The notes: a model not told the origin generated them from the letters alone. A stretch of DNA of 64,000 nt from [Actinomadura] parvosata subsp. kistnae (GCF_900323885.1 NZ_OOHJ01000018.1:3397001-3461000); one strand, 5' to 3'. Counted from the stretch's first letter, positions 17,787 through 25,806 are shown. Numbers and translations are program-made.

Positions 17787-18794
17787 TCAGCTCTCGATGA
17801 TGGCGTGCAGGATGAAGTAGGACACCGCCGCCACGATGGCGGCGGCCGGGATGGTCAGGATCCACGCGGTCACGATGTTCCCCGCGACGCCCCACCGCAC
17901 GGCGCTGAGCCGCTTGGTGGCGCCCACGCCCATGATGGCCGTGGTGATCGTGTGTGTGGTGGAGATGGGCGCCCCGAACCCGATGGCGGCCCCGTACAGG
18001 ACGGTTGCCGCCGCCGACTCCGCGGCGAACCCCTGGGGCGGGTCCAGCGCGATGATGCGCCGCCCCAGCGTCCGCATGATGCGCCAGCCGCCCGCGTACG
18101 TGCCGAGCGAGATCGCCCCGGCGGCGGCCAGGATGACCCACTGCGGGATGGGATCCGTCTGCTGGGCGAACCCGCCGACGGTGAGCGCCAGGAAGATCAC
18201 ACCCATCGTCTTCTGCGCGTCCTGCAGCCCGTGCCCGAGCGCCATGGCGGCGGCCGAGACGGTCTGCGCGTAGCGGAAGCCGCGGTTGGTCTTCCCCGGC
18301 TGGCTGTTGCGGAAGATCCAGTAAATTGCGATCATGATCGCCGCGGCGAGGCTGAAGCCGATCAACGGCGACAGCACCATCGGGATGACGACCTTCTCGA
18401 CCACGCCGTCCCAGTGCACCACGCTGGACGACGCCAGCGCCGAGCCCACCAGGCCGCCGATGAGGGCATGGCTGGAGGAGGAGGGCAGCCCGAAGTACCA
18501 CGTGATCAGGTTCCAGCAGATCGCGCCGATCAGCGCCGCGGCCACGATGACCAGGCCGTGCGAGCCGTTCGGCGCGTCGATGATGCCCTTGCCTACCGTC
18601 TGGGCGACCTGGGTGCCCAGGTGGGCGCCGATGAAGTTCATGGCCGCGGCCATGAACAACGCGGCCCTGGGGGTCAGGGCCCTGGTCGAGACGGAGGTCG
18701 CGATGGCGTTCGCCGCGTCATGGAAGCCGTTGGTGTAGTCGAAGGCAAGGGCGATGACGACCACGCCGATGACGAGGGCGAGCGTGAGGTCCAC
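17787..18794 (-). CDS. Low-affinity inorganic phosphate transporter, PiT family
   Basis: A 335-residue PiT permease with about ten membrane helices. The duplicated PiT signatures are visible as GFHDAANAIATSVSTRAL near the N terminus and APISTTHTITTAIMGVG near the C terminus, with LPSSSSHALIGGL in between. It imports metal-phosphate with protons. It lies nine bases downstream of a DUF47 gene on the same strand, the standard Pit-accessory operon. Confidence 0.94.
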   Translation of the reverse strand: MDLTLALVIGVVVIALAFDYTNGFHDAANAIATSVSTRALTPRAALFMAAAMNFIGAHLGTQVAQTVGKGIIDAPNGSHGLVIVAAALIGAICWNLITWYFGLPSSSSHALIGGLVGSALASSSVVHWDGVVEKVVIPMVLSPLIGFSLAAAIMIAIYWIFRNSQPGKTNRGFRYAQTVSAAAMALGHGLQDAQKTMGVIFLALTVGGFAQQTDPIPQWVILAAAGAISLGTYAGGWRIMRTLGRRIIALDPPQGFAAESAAATVLYGAAIGFGAPISTTHTITTAIMGVGATKRLSAVRWGVAGNIVTAWILTIPAAAIVAAVSYFILHAIIES

Positions 18795-18803
18795 GGCTGG
18801 GCC

Positions 18804-19421
18804 CTAGCTTTCCTTGACCGCGATCGACTCGACGGTGTTGGCCACGTGCTCGAAGGCGTCGGCCGCCTCTTCAAGGGCGTCGACGACCTCCTTCATCTTC
18901 ATGACGGTGAGAGCGTCGTACTCACCGCTGAACAGCTTGGCCAGCAGCCTCCGGTAGACCTGGTCGCCCTGGTTCTCCAGGCGGTTGACCTCGATCCAGT
19001 ACTCGTTGAGGTTCTTCATCGACCGCAGGCGCGGCATCGCCTCGGCGGTCAGCTCCGCCGCCCGCTCCAGCACCTCCACCTGACGGACGACGTCCTTGGG
19101 GAGGTGGTCGAGCTGGTAGAGGACGATGAGGTCGGAGGCGGCCTCCATGGCGTCCATCACGTCGTCGAGGTTCGAGGCCAGCCGGTAGATGTCCTCGCGG
19201 TCGAACGGAGTGATGAAGCTCTCATTGAGCCGGTTCATGATCGCATGGGTGCGTTCGTCACCGGCATGCTCGCAGGCGCGCATCTTCTCGGCCAGGGCCT
19301 CCCTGTCCGAGCCGTCGCTGATGATCTCAACCAGCAGACGCGATGCCGTGACCAGGTTGTTCGCCGAGTCGGCGAACAGGTCGTAGTAGCTGTCCTCACG
19401 TGGCGTGAGACGCAGGCGCAC
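18804..19421 (-). CDS. DUF47 family PhoU-like Pit accessory protein
   Basis: A 205-residue all-helical protein of the TIGR00153/DUF47 family: helical repeats containing CEHAGDERTHAI and TPFDREDIYRLASNLDDVMD, as in PhoU-like regulators. It is co-transcribed with the PiT transporter and thought to modulate it. The start is a GTG at 19421. A Pho-box-like repeat lies about 230 bp upstream. Confidence 0.92.
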   Translation of the reverse strand: MRLRLTPREDSYYDLFADSANNLVTASRLLVEIISDGSDREALAEKMRACEHAGDERTHAIMNRLNESFITPFDREDIYRLASNLDDVMDAMEAASDLIVLYQLDHLPKDVVRQVEVLERAAELTAEAMPRLRSMKNLNEYWIEVNRLENQGDQVYRRLLAKLFSGEYDALTVMKMKEVVDALEEAADAFEHVANTVESIAVKES

Positions 19422-19651
19422 GTCGTTCTCCAGATGTGCGGGGATGGTCCGTGGAAGAGGGTATGGCTAACCAGGCGAAATGCGAACTTCATGTCCCCTT
19501 CGCCTACTGGCTACCCGGCGTATGTTGTGCGACACCGCAGAACCGCGTACTTTTAGGCGGTTTTTTGCTGCTCGGGCCTAGTTTGGGGCTGCCCATAACG
19601 GCTCACTTGGGCGGGGTGAGGCGGGTGAAGGCCGCCGTCCGTTCGCCAAGT

Positions 19652-19680
19652 GTTCATCTACTGTTCACCTTGTTCAGATC
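19652..19680. promoter_or_regulatory. Pho-box-like direct repeat upstream of the DUF47-pit operon
   Basis: GTTCATCTACT and GTTCACCTTGT are adjacent 11-bp units, followed by the half unit TCAGATC. This matches the 11-bp direct-repeat form and the GTTCA(C/T)C core of PhoP boxes described in Streptomyces. It suggests phosphate control of the operon. The last unit merges into the 17-bp repeat array, so chance similarity is possible. Confidence 0.4.
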
Positions 19681-20047
19681 TTCGTTCTACTCAGACCTCG
19701 ATCTTGCTCGCACCTTCGTCTCGCTCGACCTTGATCACGCTGGGACCTCCGCCCGGCTCGACCTTGATCACGCTCGGACCTCCGTCTCGCGCAGACCTCG
19801 GTCGCGCTCGGCCTGCTGTCTTGCGCGGACCTCGATCAGGCTGGGCCTGCTGTCTCGCTCGGCCCTTGATCAGGCTCAGCCGTCTACCTCACTCAGCCTC
19901 CTGCCCCCGCTCAGCCTCCACCTCGCTCAGTTTGCTGCCTCGCGCGGATCTCCGCCTCCTCCTCGGCTCTTCGCCTCCTCCTTGGGTCTCCGCCTCCTTT
20001 CGGATCCCCGTCCTCTTTCAGATCTTGGTCCTCTTTCAGATCTTCGT
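19670..20047. repeat. Degenerate 17-bp tandem repeat array ending in the dcd stop region
   Basis: About 20 imperfect units with 16-18-bp spacing and a consensus near CTCGGACCTCCGTCTCG. The last units, CTTTCAGATC-type, overlap the final codons and stop of dcd (read on the minus strand), so the array appears to have grown out of the gene's 3' end. Together with the Pho-like site it fills the DUF47-dcd gap; no gene is convincing here. Confidence 0.8.
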
Positions 20048-20611
20048 CCGGTGGAAGTTCCGGAACGACCGTGACGGCGTCGGCCCCCGCTGCCCCTGGT
20101 AGCGGGACCCGTACTTGCTGGACCCGTACGGATGCTCGGCAGGCGAGCTGAGCCTGAACACACACAGCTGCCCGATCTTCATCCCGGGCCACAACTTGAT
20201 CGGCAGAGTCGCCACGTTCGACAACTCCAGCGTCACATGCCCGCTGAACCCCGGATCGATGAACCCCGCCGTCGAATGCGTCAACAACCCCAGCCGCCCG
20301 AGCGAGCTCTTCCCCTCCAGCCGCGACGCCAGATCATCCGGCAGGCTGACGACCTCGTACGTGGAGGCCAGCACGAACTCACCCGGATGCAGGATGAACG
20401 GCTCCTCCCCCTGAGGCTCCACCATCCGCGTGAGATCCGGCTGCTCTTCGGACGGATCGATGTGCGGATACCGATGATTCTCGAAAACCCGGAAGAACCG
20501 GTCGAGCCGCACGTCGATGCTGGACGGCTGGATCATCTCAGGGTCGAACGGGTCGATGCCCAGCCGGCCGGCGTCGATCGCAGCGAGGATGTCACGGTCA
20601 GATAGCAACAC
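20036..20611 (-). CDS. dcd: dCTP deaminase (probably bifunctional, dUMP-forming)
   Basis: A 191-residue trimeric dUTPase-fold enzyme starting at a GTG ([19 protein letters not shown]). The substrate/catalytic region [19 protein letters not shown] is followed by [14 protein letters not shown], the typical Dcd signature with the catalytic Glu in TLEL. Actinobacterial homologues of this length convert dCTP directly to dUMP. The 3' end runs into a tandem-repeat array without disturbing the reading frame. Confidence 0.93.
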   Translation of the reverse strand: MLLSDRDILAAIDAGRLGIDPFDPEMIQPSSIDVRLDRFFRVFENHRYPHIDPSEEQPDLTRMVEPQGEEPFILHPGEFVLASTYEVVSLPDDLASRLEGKSSLGRLGLLTHSTAGFIDPGFSGHVTLELSNVATLPIKLWPGMKIGQLCVFRLSSPAEHPYGSSKYGSRYQGQRGPTPSRSFRNFHRTKI

Positions 20612-20711
20612 GGTGAGCAACTTACCGTTCTGGCCCGAAGAGTGTGGGGCTGGGATTGCTGTTGTGGGCCAAGTTTCCGCTACAGTGGGGGACGCAGCCT
20701 TCGGGGCGTGC

Positions 20712-20785
20712 GCGGGTGTAGTTCAATGGCAGAACATCAGCTTCCCAAGCTGACAGCGCGGGTTCGATTCCCGTCACCCGCTCCA
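20712..20785 (+). tRNA. tRNA-Gly (anticodon CCC)
   Basis: Complete cloverleaf: acceptor GCGGGTG/CACCCGC, anticodon stem TCAGC/GCTGA around loop TTCCCAA (anticodon CCC), T arm GCGGG-TTCGATT-CCCGT, discriminator T, and encoded CCA at 20783-20785. Its 3' 44 bases are the integration target repeated twice downstream. Confidence 0.96.
20742..20785 (+). other. Attachment site copy 1 (3' end of tRNA-Gly)
   Basis: This 44-bp segment, from the anticodon loop to CCA, recurs exactly at 22477-22520 and 24157-24200. Tyrosine integrases of actinobacterial elements commonly use tRNA 3' ends, so this is the original attB-derived copy. Confidence 0.88.
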
Positions 20786-20792
20786 AACTGAA

Positions 20793-20828
20793 AGAGCCGG
20801 GTCAGGGATGGATTCCCGACCTGGCTCT
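20793..20828 (+). terminator. Hairpin terminator after tRNA-Gly
   Basis: AGAGCCGGGTCAGGGA pairs, with one bulge and wobbles, with TCCCGACCTGGCTCT, then a T-containing tail follows. It lies eight bases after CCA. Confidence 0.6.
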
Positions 20829-20865
20829 GATCGTTTCTAGGGCTCTGTTCGATCTTCCGTGCCCG

Positions 20866-21381
20866 TTACGTGCTCGATCCGTCTGGATCTTGGTCGTCAG
20901 GCTCGGGCTCCTCGGGCTTCAGGGCCTCCTCGGCGAGCTTGCCGAGAGCGTCTGCGATGGCCCTGTCGCGCTCCATCGCGGTGTGCTGGTAGATCAGCGC
21001 GGCCCGGGTGGACGAGTGGCCCATGCGGGTCATCAGGTCCCGAAGGGTTGCGCCGGACTGAGCGGCGAGAGTGTTTCCGGTGTGGCGAAGGTCATGGAAG
21101 TGGAAGCCACTGAGTTGGGCCTTCTTGAGCGCCGCAGCCCAGACGCGGGTGAAGTTCGCGCGACGGAGCTTGGCGCCCTTGGGGCCGACGAAGACGTGTC
21201 CGTGCTCGCCCTTCTCGGCGTACGTCTCCATGTGCTTGCGGAGGTCCGGAAGCAGGGTTGCCGGGATGCTGACGAGGCGCTTGCCCGCTTCAGACTTGGG
21301 CGGACCGATCGTCACCGAGCCGTCCTTGAGTTCGGTCGTGGTGCCGACGACGCGGATCGTGCCCGCGTCCAGGTCAAGCGG
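20866..21381 (-). pseudogene. Tyrosine recombinase (integrase), C-terminal fragment
   Basis: The reading has integrase homology from LDLDAGTIRVV to the end: the beta-hairpin Lys in PKSEAGKRLVSIP, HDLRHTGNTLAAQSG (HxxR box), MGHSSTRAALIYQHT with the nucleophile Tyr, and an acidic tail. The N-terminal arm/core-binding domains and the first catalytic Arg are missing. Upstream of about 21381 the same frame runs into unrelated GC-rich sequence. It sits just inside att copy 1 facing the tRNA, the usual integrase position. It is not expected to be active. The stretch 21382-21607 shows no gene. Confidence 0.85.
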
Positions 21382-21607
21382 CGGCGCGGCGCGCCGCCGC
21401 ACCCCGGCCCTCCGCCCGCCCACCGTCCGGGCATGCGGCCTGGGGGCCGGTCCCGGACGGCGGCGGCACACCGGGCCGGCCACCGCACACCTGCCCCGCC
21501 GTACGGACCGAACCCTCAGCACCGGGGTTGCCGCACCACCGCCCACGGCTCACTCTCAACCGGAAAACGATTTGCCGGAGCAGTGGTCCCACCTCAAGGA
21601 TCACCGC

Positions 21608-21811
21608 ATGAGCGATGAACTGGCCGGATTGGACGACCTCGTCATCCAAGGGCAAACGATCAGAGGCATCAAGCTCATCAAGGACACCTTTGAATGCACT
21701 CTTCACGAAGCCCTCGAGTTCTATGTAGACCGGTATCGCAAGCTGCGCCAGACGCGTCCGAATGACTTCACCGAGAGCCACGAAGAGTACTGGGAGGGCT
21801 TCTACTCCTGA
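21608..21811 (+). CDS. Small protein with an L7/L12 C-terminal-like helical motif
   Basis: A 67-residue protein starting MSDELAGLDDLVIQGQTIRG. The central segment IKLIKDTFECTLHEALEFYV resembles the alpha-helical IKxVRExTGLxLxEAKxxV unit of ribosomal L7/L12 C-terminal domains, used in several small actinobacterial proteins of unknown role. AAGGATC is about eight bases before the ATG. It lies between the integrase fragment and the palindrome in remnant 1. Function unknown. Confidence 0.65.
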   Translation: MSDELAGLDDLVIQGQTIRGIKLIKDTFECTLHEALEFYVDRYRKLRQTRPNDFTESHEEYWEGFYS

Positions 21812-21895
21812 TTAACCTAGGCCTCCGGCGGGGGCGCTCCGACTCCGGGATGATCGCCATACGGTGAGCCAGGACCGTAAGTGGCTGGCGTGGAA

Positions 21896-22050
21896 GCCTG
21901 ATCATCCCGCCCACCATCGACCCGGGACAAGCCGAGCAGACCAGGGCCACGGGTCAAGGGTCGTTCGTCCGGTGGGGCGCTCCGCCCTTGACCCGTGGCC
22001 CTGGCCCGCCTCCCCTTCGGGCGGGTCGACGGCAGACGGGATGATCAGGC
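21896..22050. repeat. Large nested palindrome, copy A
   Basis: A 155-nt imperfect cruciform. The outer arms are GCCTGATCATCCCG (21896-21909) and its exact complement (22037-22050). The middle arms are CCATCGACCCG (21914-21924) and CGGGTCGACGG (22022-22032). The inner arms are a perfect 20-bp stem, 21941-21960 with 21985-22004, around a 24-nt loop. About 75 bp of flanking sequence on the left is shared with copy B at 23403. Confidence 0.9.
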
Positions 22051-22198
22051 GGGCGGGGTGCGCGATGCGAGATCGCAAGCTCTTTATGATCAGGAGCAGT
22101 GTCGTGCGCATGAGGAGATGGGGGTTATGTCGGAGCGGATCGAGTGGACCATGCGCCACTTCTCCCAAGCGAACCCGTAAGGGCCAGGACAGGATGAC

Positions 22199-22348
22199 GT
22201 GCCCGCACTACTCCGACGAGTGGCCGACAGCATCGAGGAGTTGGGCAAGGTCGAGGTGCATGATCTGCTCATGCACACCGAGATCACCGCTGACGGCCCG
22301 TGGCACAACATCACGGTGTACTTCGATTACGTGACTGACGAACGCTGA
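22199..22348 (+). CDS. Short hypothetical protein of remnant 1
   Basis: A 49-residue reading from a GTG with AGGA four bases upstream. It starts VPALLRRVADSIEELGKVEV and ends with alternating hydrophobic/polar residues (ITVYFDYVTDER). It lies immediately before the arm-site repeats and att copy 2, the same position as the 148-residue gene in remnant 2. No family is recognised; it may be the 3' part of a once longer gene. Confidence 0.4.
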   Translation: MPALLRRVADSIEELGKVEVHDLLMHTEITADGPWHNITVYFDYVTDER

Positions 22349-22370
22349 CCTGGCGCTTTGCTGTGATCGC

Positions 22371-22391
22371 CGTGCAACTAGCGTGCAATTA
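22371..22391. other. Putative integrase arm-type sites, remnant 1
   Basis: Adjacent direct repeats CGTGCAACTAG and CGTGCAATTAG about 85 bp before att copy 2. The equivalent pair stands before att copy 3. Position and form suit integrase arm binding, but this is inference. Confidence 0.45.
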
Positions 22392-22476
22392 GCCAGGGGA
22401 ACGAGGGGTCAATCACGGTTACTCGCGACCGGCCTCCCGCCCAGCTCAAGGCTGCCATCAGCCGTGATCGATGCAG

Positions 22477-22520
22477 TTCCCAAGCTGACAGCGCGGGTTC
22501 GATTCCCGTCACCCGCTCCA
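22477..22520 (+). other. Attachment site copy 2
   Basis: An exact 44-bp copy of the tRNA-Gly 3' end, without the tRNA 5' half. It marks the junction of two tandem integrated remnants. Confidence 0.9.
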
Positions 22521-22959
22521 CCTGCTTCGCCTTCCACTTCGAGGCGCTTCGCGCATCTGGGCTCCAGCCCGCGCCTCCCAGGGGGCTCCGCCCCCTTCGA
22601 CCCCCGAAAAGCACCCACCCGTTGCCGATTTACCGGCTTGACCGTTGGGACCCCGCCCCAAAGGGTCCTCGCCTTCGGCTCGGGCTGTTCCTCCCTGGGG
22701 CTTCGCCATGGTTCGAGGGGCTACCGCCCCTCGAGCACCCCGGCCCGGCAGACCGGCGAGCGAGTTGTTCTTCACCATGGAGATTCCTGCGCAGCCAACA
22801 GCGTCGGAGCTGCCTAGGAGCGCCTGCCCGTTCCCGCAACCCATGAAATGCCCGCAGATGGCCGGGCTGCCGCTGTTCAGCGGCGCCTTGCCTCTTCTGG
22901 CGTCCGATCAGGTGCTTGTCGGTGGCTCAAGTGCCGGCCGGGGTTGCCGCGCCGCAGCA

Positions 22960-23301
22960 TCAAACTTCGGACTCCGCTGACCATGCAGCCCAAATGAGGG
23001 TCTCTCTCCACCCGGGCAGCCGGTAGAGCCACATGGTGAACACCTGCACCAGAAGCTGCAGGGTGTGGCAGGAAGCACGGAAGTGCGCGTCAGCACGGCC
23101 TTCGCGATACTCCAGCCAGTAGGCCCCGTCATCCCGAAGATACGCCTGCATGTAGTACTCGTCATTTTCTGCGTCCTGGCGCTCGACCACGAGGAACCGG
23201 TTGGACGCAGTCAATCCGCGCAACAAACCATGGAGGTCATCGGAGGTGGGGCCTTCGACAGTATCGCCGCGTTCATTGAATGCTCGCGCCTGCGAATCCA
23301 T
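22960..23301 (-). CDS. Hypothetical protein of remnant 2
   Basis: A 113-residue protein starting MDSQARAFNERGDTVEG. It contains FLVVERQDAENDEYYMQAYL and DDGAYWLEYREGRADAHF, a beta-rich acidic region seen in small actinobacterial proteins of unknown function, and a Trp-rich C terminus. Codon use is less G/C-biased than the chromosome. It lies between the left end of remnant 2 and palindrome B, pointing away from it. An immunity-type role is conceivable from the acidic beta-sheet look, but there is no direct evidence. Confidence 0.65.
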   Translation of the reverse strand: MDSQARAFNERGDTVEGPTSDDLHGLLRGLTASNRFLVVERQDAENDEYYMQAYLRDDGAYWLEYREGRADAHFRASCHTLQLLVQVFTMWLYRLPGWRETLIWAAWSAESEV

Positions 23302-23402
23302 GGTGCACAAGGTAACAACATCGATGCCTCTGGCCGGGGCGCTCCGGCTCGGGGATGATCGCTGTGCTGGGCAGCGGGGCAGTAGGTGGCTGAGGTGGAA
23401 GT

Positions 23403-23553
23403 CTGATCATCCCGCTCGCCATCGACCCGGGACAAGCCGAGCAGACCAGGACCGCGGGGCCAAGGTCGTTCGTCCAGCGGGGCGCTTCACCTTGTCTCCG
23501 TGGCTCTGGCCCGCTTCCCCTTCGGGCGGGTCGACGGCAGACGGGATGTTGAG
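23403..23553. repeat. Large nested palindrome, copy B
   Basis: A second copy of the structure at 21896. The middle arms are CCATCGACCCG and CGGGTCGACGG. The inner arms are 23446-23466 and 23489-23509. Most inner-stem substitutions relative to copy A leave G-U or G-C pairs, while the loop start TCGTTCGTCC is unchanged. The outer arm is less perfect (two mismatches). Confidence 0.85.
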
Positions 23554-23599
23554 GCGGGTGGGGTGTGCGCAGGTGCGCAATTCATGTCACGCTGCGCCT

Positions 23600-24046
23600 G
23601 TGCTCACTGTCCGCCAACTTCTCGACTACCTCACCGGCCAGCCCGACGAAACCCCCGTCGTAGTCGACGTCAACGCAGGGGGCTGGTATCTCCGCGTAGA
23701 AGATCTGAACGTGACCACCGCCCAAGACGCGACACCCGGTGGCGACCCTCTTGAAGGTGTTGAGATCAATATCTCCTGGGAGCCCGGCGATCGTGGCTGG
23801 ACCATAAATGACCCCTCCAAGACGCTCTTCACCCTGGACGACGTAGACGAACTGATCGCCGAACGCGACGCGCTCCGTCGGGAACTGTCAGACCTCCGAG
23901 CCGGCCTCTGTTTCTCTCTTCGCAAGTACCACAGCGAACCGGGGCCGCAAGGGCTGGTCGTTCGGTCCGTGCTCACCGATCAAGAGATCTTCGCCGAGAT
24001 CGAGCGACTCCGCACCATCACCGCCGAGCCCAGCTCAGAGCCTTGA
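23600..24046 (+). CDS. Hypothetical protein of remnant 2, right end
   Basis: A 148-residue protein from a GTG, starting VLTVRQLLDYLTGQPDETPV. The N-terminal VDVNAGGWYLRVEDL is followed by a beta-rich part and a coiled-coil-like helix DVDELIAERDALRRELSDLR near residues 78-97. The opening pattern (few residues, then PDxTPVVVDV) occurs in small proteins of actinobacterial mobile elements. It lies between palindrome B and the arm sites, like the short ORF in remnant 1. Function not recognised. Confidence 0.65.
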   Translation: MLTVRQLLDYLTGQPDETPVVVDVNAGGWYLRVEDLNVTTAQDATPGGDPLEGVEINISWEPGDRGWTINDPSKTLFTLDDVDELIAERDALRRELSDLRAGLCFSLRKYHSEPGPQGLVVRSVLTDQEIFAEIERLRTITAEPSSEP

Positions 24047-24050
24047 TCGA

Positions 24051-24071
24051 CGTGCCATTAGCGTGCCATTA
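24051..24071. other. Putative integrase arm-type sites, remnant 2
   Basis: Direct repeats CGTGCCATTAG and CGTGCCATTAA, aligned with the pair at 22371 and at the same distance from the att copy. They begin a block of about 100 bp conserved between the two remnants. Confidence 0.45.
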
Positions 24072-24156
24072 AGGGCGGTGACGAGGGGTGAACCACGGTC
24101 ACTCACGACCGGCCTCAGGCCCAGGTCAACGCCCCTACGAGCCAAGATCCCTGCAA

Positions 24157-24200
24157 TTCCCAAGCTGACAGCGCGGGTTCGATTCCCGTCACCCGCTCCA
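24157..24200 (+). other. Attachment site copy 3
   Basis: A third exact 44-bp copy of the tRNA-Gly 3' end. Confidence 0.9.
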
Positions 24201-24500
24201 CTGCATCGCCTTCCATTTTGGGGCGCTTCGCGCATCTGGGCTCCAGCCAGCGCCTCCCAGGGGGCTCCGCCCCCTTCGACCCCAGAAAAGCACTCGCCCG
24301 TTGCCCACTTACGGGTTGACCGTTGGGATCTCGCCCCAGAAGGAGCGCCTGCCCGACACCACAACCCGCCTATACCGCAGATGGCCGACGCCGCCCTGTT
24401 CGGCGGCGCCTTGCCTCTTCTTGCGCCGGATGAGGTGCTTGTCGACGGCTCAAGCGATCAGCTTGCCGGCGCCACGAACGGCGTAGATGGATCATCGGGG
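24201..24500. mobile_element. Left-end sequence of a third tandem element, truncated
   Basis: The bases after att copy 3 match the bases after att copy 2 over most of their length: about 150 bp at once, then a block matching 22825-22950 after a segment of about 150 bp that is present only in remnant 2. A third element therefore began here; its right end is not found nearby. The remainder of 24500-24957 shows no gene. Confidence 0.65.
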
Positions 24501-24957
24501 CGCGGGCGTCGTGGCGCCCGATGCGTGCCCTGAGGTCTTGCGCCGGGCGCCGAGACCACCGTGATCACTCTTCGCTTGTGACGGAGTTCATGGACGTGCA
24601 GACTCGGCACTGAAGACAGAGGGTCGCCGGGATTTGCCGGTTCCTGTGGTCCTGATGGGCTTCAGGCCGCCTTGCTTGAGGGGACTCGGCCGCAGTGCGG
24701 CCGCGCGTACGAGCTGGTGAAGGAACCATGGACTGCGCGACAGACAGCCCCTCCATGAGCAAGACGCGACACCACGGTACCCCTGAACCAACGCGTATCC
24801 AGAAGTTCTGCGCGTAACAGGGCGCGAGATCGCCAAGGTGGACAGGCGCTGACAGGGGCCTCGCCGGGGAGCGGATCGACCTACCCCCTTCCGTGGCGCG
24901 CCTCGGAAGGGGCGACAGGAGGTGTGTGTCCGCCCAGTTCGGCTCGGGGGCGCTCGT

Positions 24958-25806
24958 TCAGCGGAAGGCATCACGGTGGTCGCGCGCCCACTGCTGGAAG
25001 CTGCGCGGTGCTTCCCCGGTGAGTTCCGCGACGGTCGAAGTGACCAGAGTCGAGGCCGAGCGGTTCTCGGCCGCCGACAACAGCGCGTCCACGAGAGCGG
25101 GCGGACGGCCGTCGGCCAGCATTTGCGCCCGCGCGTCCTGGACGGGCACTTCTTCAAAACGGAGCTCACGGCCGATCGCCGCACCGATCGCCTCGACCTG
25201 TTCAGGGCGGCTGATCGTCTGAGGCCCGGTCAGCTGGTAGGTCGCGCCCAGATGCGCGTCGTCGGCGAGCGTGCGGGCGGCGACGGCCGCGATGTCACGC
25301 GGGTCGATGACCGCCGTCGGCGCGGTCAGCGGGCCACGCACCACTCCGGTGGCTCGGATCTGCTCGGCCCAGCCCAGGGTGTTGCTGGCGATGGTGTCCA
25401 CACGCAGGATGGTCCGTGGCAGGCCGGAGTCCTCAATCAGACGTTCCATGTCGGCGTGCATCTTGAAGATGGGGTCGTCGCGTTCCTCGGGGCGGCCGTC
25501 CACGCCGATCGACGAGAGGTAGACCAGGCGCTGGGCATGCCGGGCGATCGTTTCCAGTACCGCGGGCGCGCCTCGGGTGGTGAGGAACGGCCATACCAGG
25601 AAGACCGTCTTGATCCCGGTCAGTGCCTCGGTCAGTCCTTCTGGGGTGCCAAGGCTTCCTGTTGCGATGCTGATGCCGTGGGGCACCCGGGTGGCCGCGG
25701 CCTTGCCCGGAAGCACGAGGGCGCGGACATCGGCCCTGGCCATCGCGTGGAGTTGGGAGAGCACGTGTCGCCCAACGTTTCCCGTGGCCCCGATCACCAA
25801 GATCAT
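24958..25806 (-). CDS. NmrA-like NAD(P)-binding protein
   Basis: A 282-residue atypical SDR starting MILVIGATGNVGRHVLSQL, with GATGNVG at residues 6-12 and no YxxxK catalytic pair. This is the pattern of NmrA/QOR2-type redox sensors or quinone reductases. YLSSIGVDG follows the nucleotide-binding half, and the C-terminal part resembles the NmrA cap. It is divergent from an Lrp/AsnC regulator that probably controls it. Confidence 0.87.
   Translation of the reverse strand: MILVIGATGNVGRHVLSQLHAMARADVRALVLPGKAAATRVPHGISIATGSLGTPEGLTEALTGIKTVFLVWPFLTTRGAPAVLETIARHAQRLVYLSSIGVDGRPEERDDPIFKMHADMERLIEDSGLPRTILRVDTIASNTLGWAEQIRATGVVRGPLTAPTAVIDPRDIAAVAARTLADDAHLGATYQLTGPQTISRPEQVEAIGAAIGRELRFEEVPVQDARAQMLADGRPPALVDALLSAAENRSASTLVTSTVAELTGEAPRSFQQWARDHRDAFR

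Larger units (their letters stand above)
20742..22520. mobile_element. Remnant integrative element 1 between att copies 1 and 2
   Basis: A 1.7-kb interval bounded by exact 44-bp tRNA-Gly repeats. It holds a 3' integrase fragment adjacent to the tRNA, a small L7/L12-like gene, a large palindrome, a short ORF, putative arm sites and the second att. Replication, excisionase and transfer genes are absent, so it is a deletion remnant of an AICE-like or phage element. Confidence 0.82.
22477..24200. mobile_element. Remnant integrative element 2 between att copies 2 and 3
   Basis: A 1.7-kb interval with no integrase. It has a GC-rich left end containing the hairpin GGGGGCTCCGCCCCC, a minus-strand hypothetical gene, palindrome copy B, a plus-strand hypothetical gene, arm-like repeats and att copy 3. 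Its right part is homologous in order to remnant 1, so it may be a non-autonomous relative that was mobilised in trans. Confidence 0.78.

Noticed and set aside
19436-20074. A plus-strand open frame of 212 codons in the DUF47-dcd gap
   Set aside because: It translates the 17-bp repeat array into Leu/Ser/Arg-rich sequence and overlaps the end of dcd; no start signal or motif.
21374-21781. Minus-strand open frame joining the integrase region and the small L7/L12-like gene
   Set aside because: It is antisense to the better-supported small gene and has no integrase homology in that part.
22477-22520. Second and third tRNA-Gly genes
   Set aside because: Only the 3' 44 bases are present; the 5' acceptor strand, D arm and half of the anticodon stem are missing, so they are att copies.
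22590-22604. GGGGGCTCCGCCCCC hairpin as a terminator or origin
   Set aside because: A short G/C hairpin present identically after att copies 2 and 3; no adjacent transcript end or replication gene supports a specific role.
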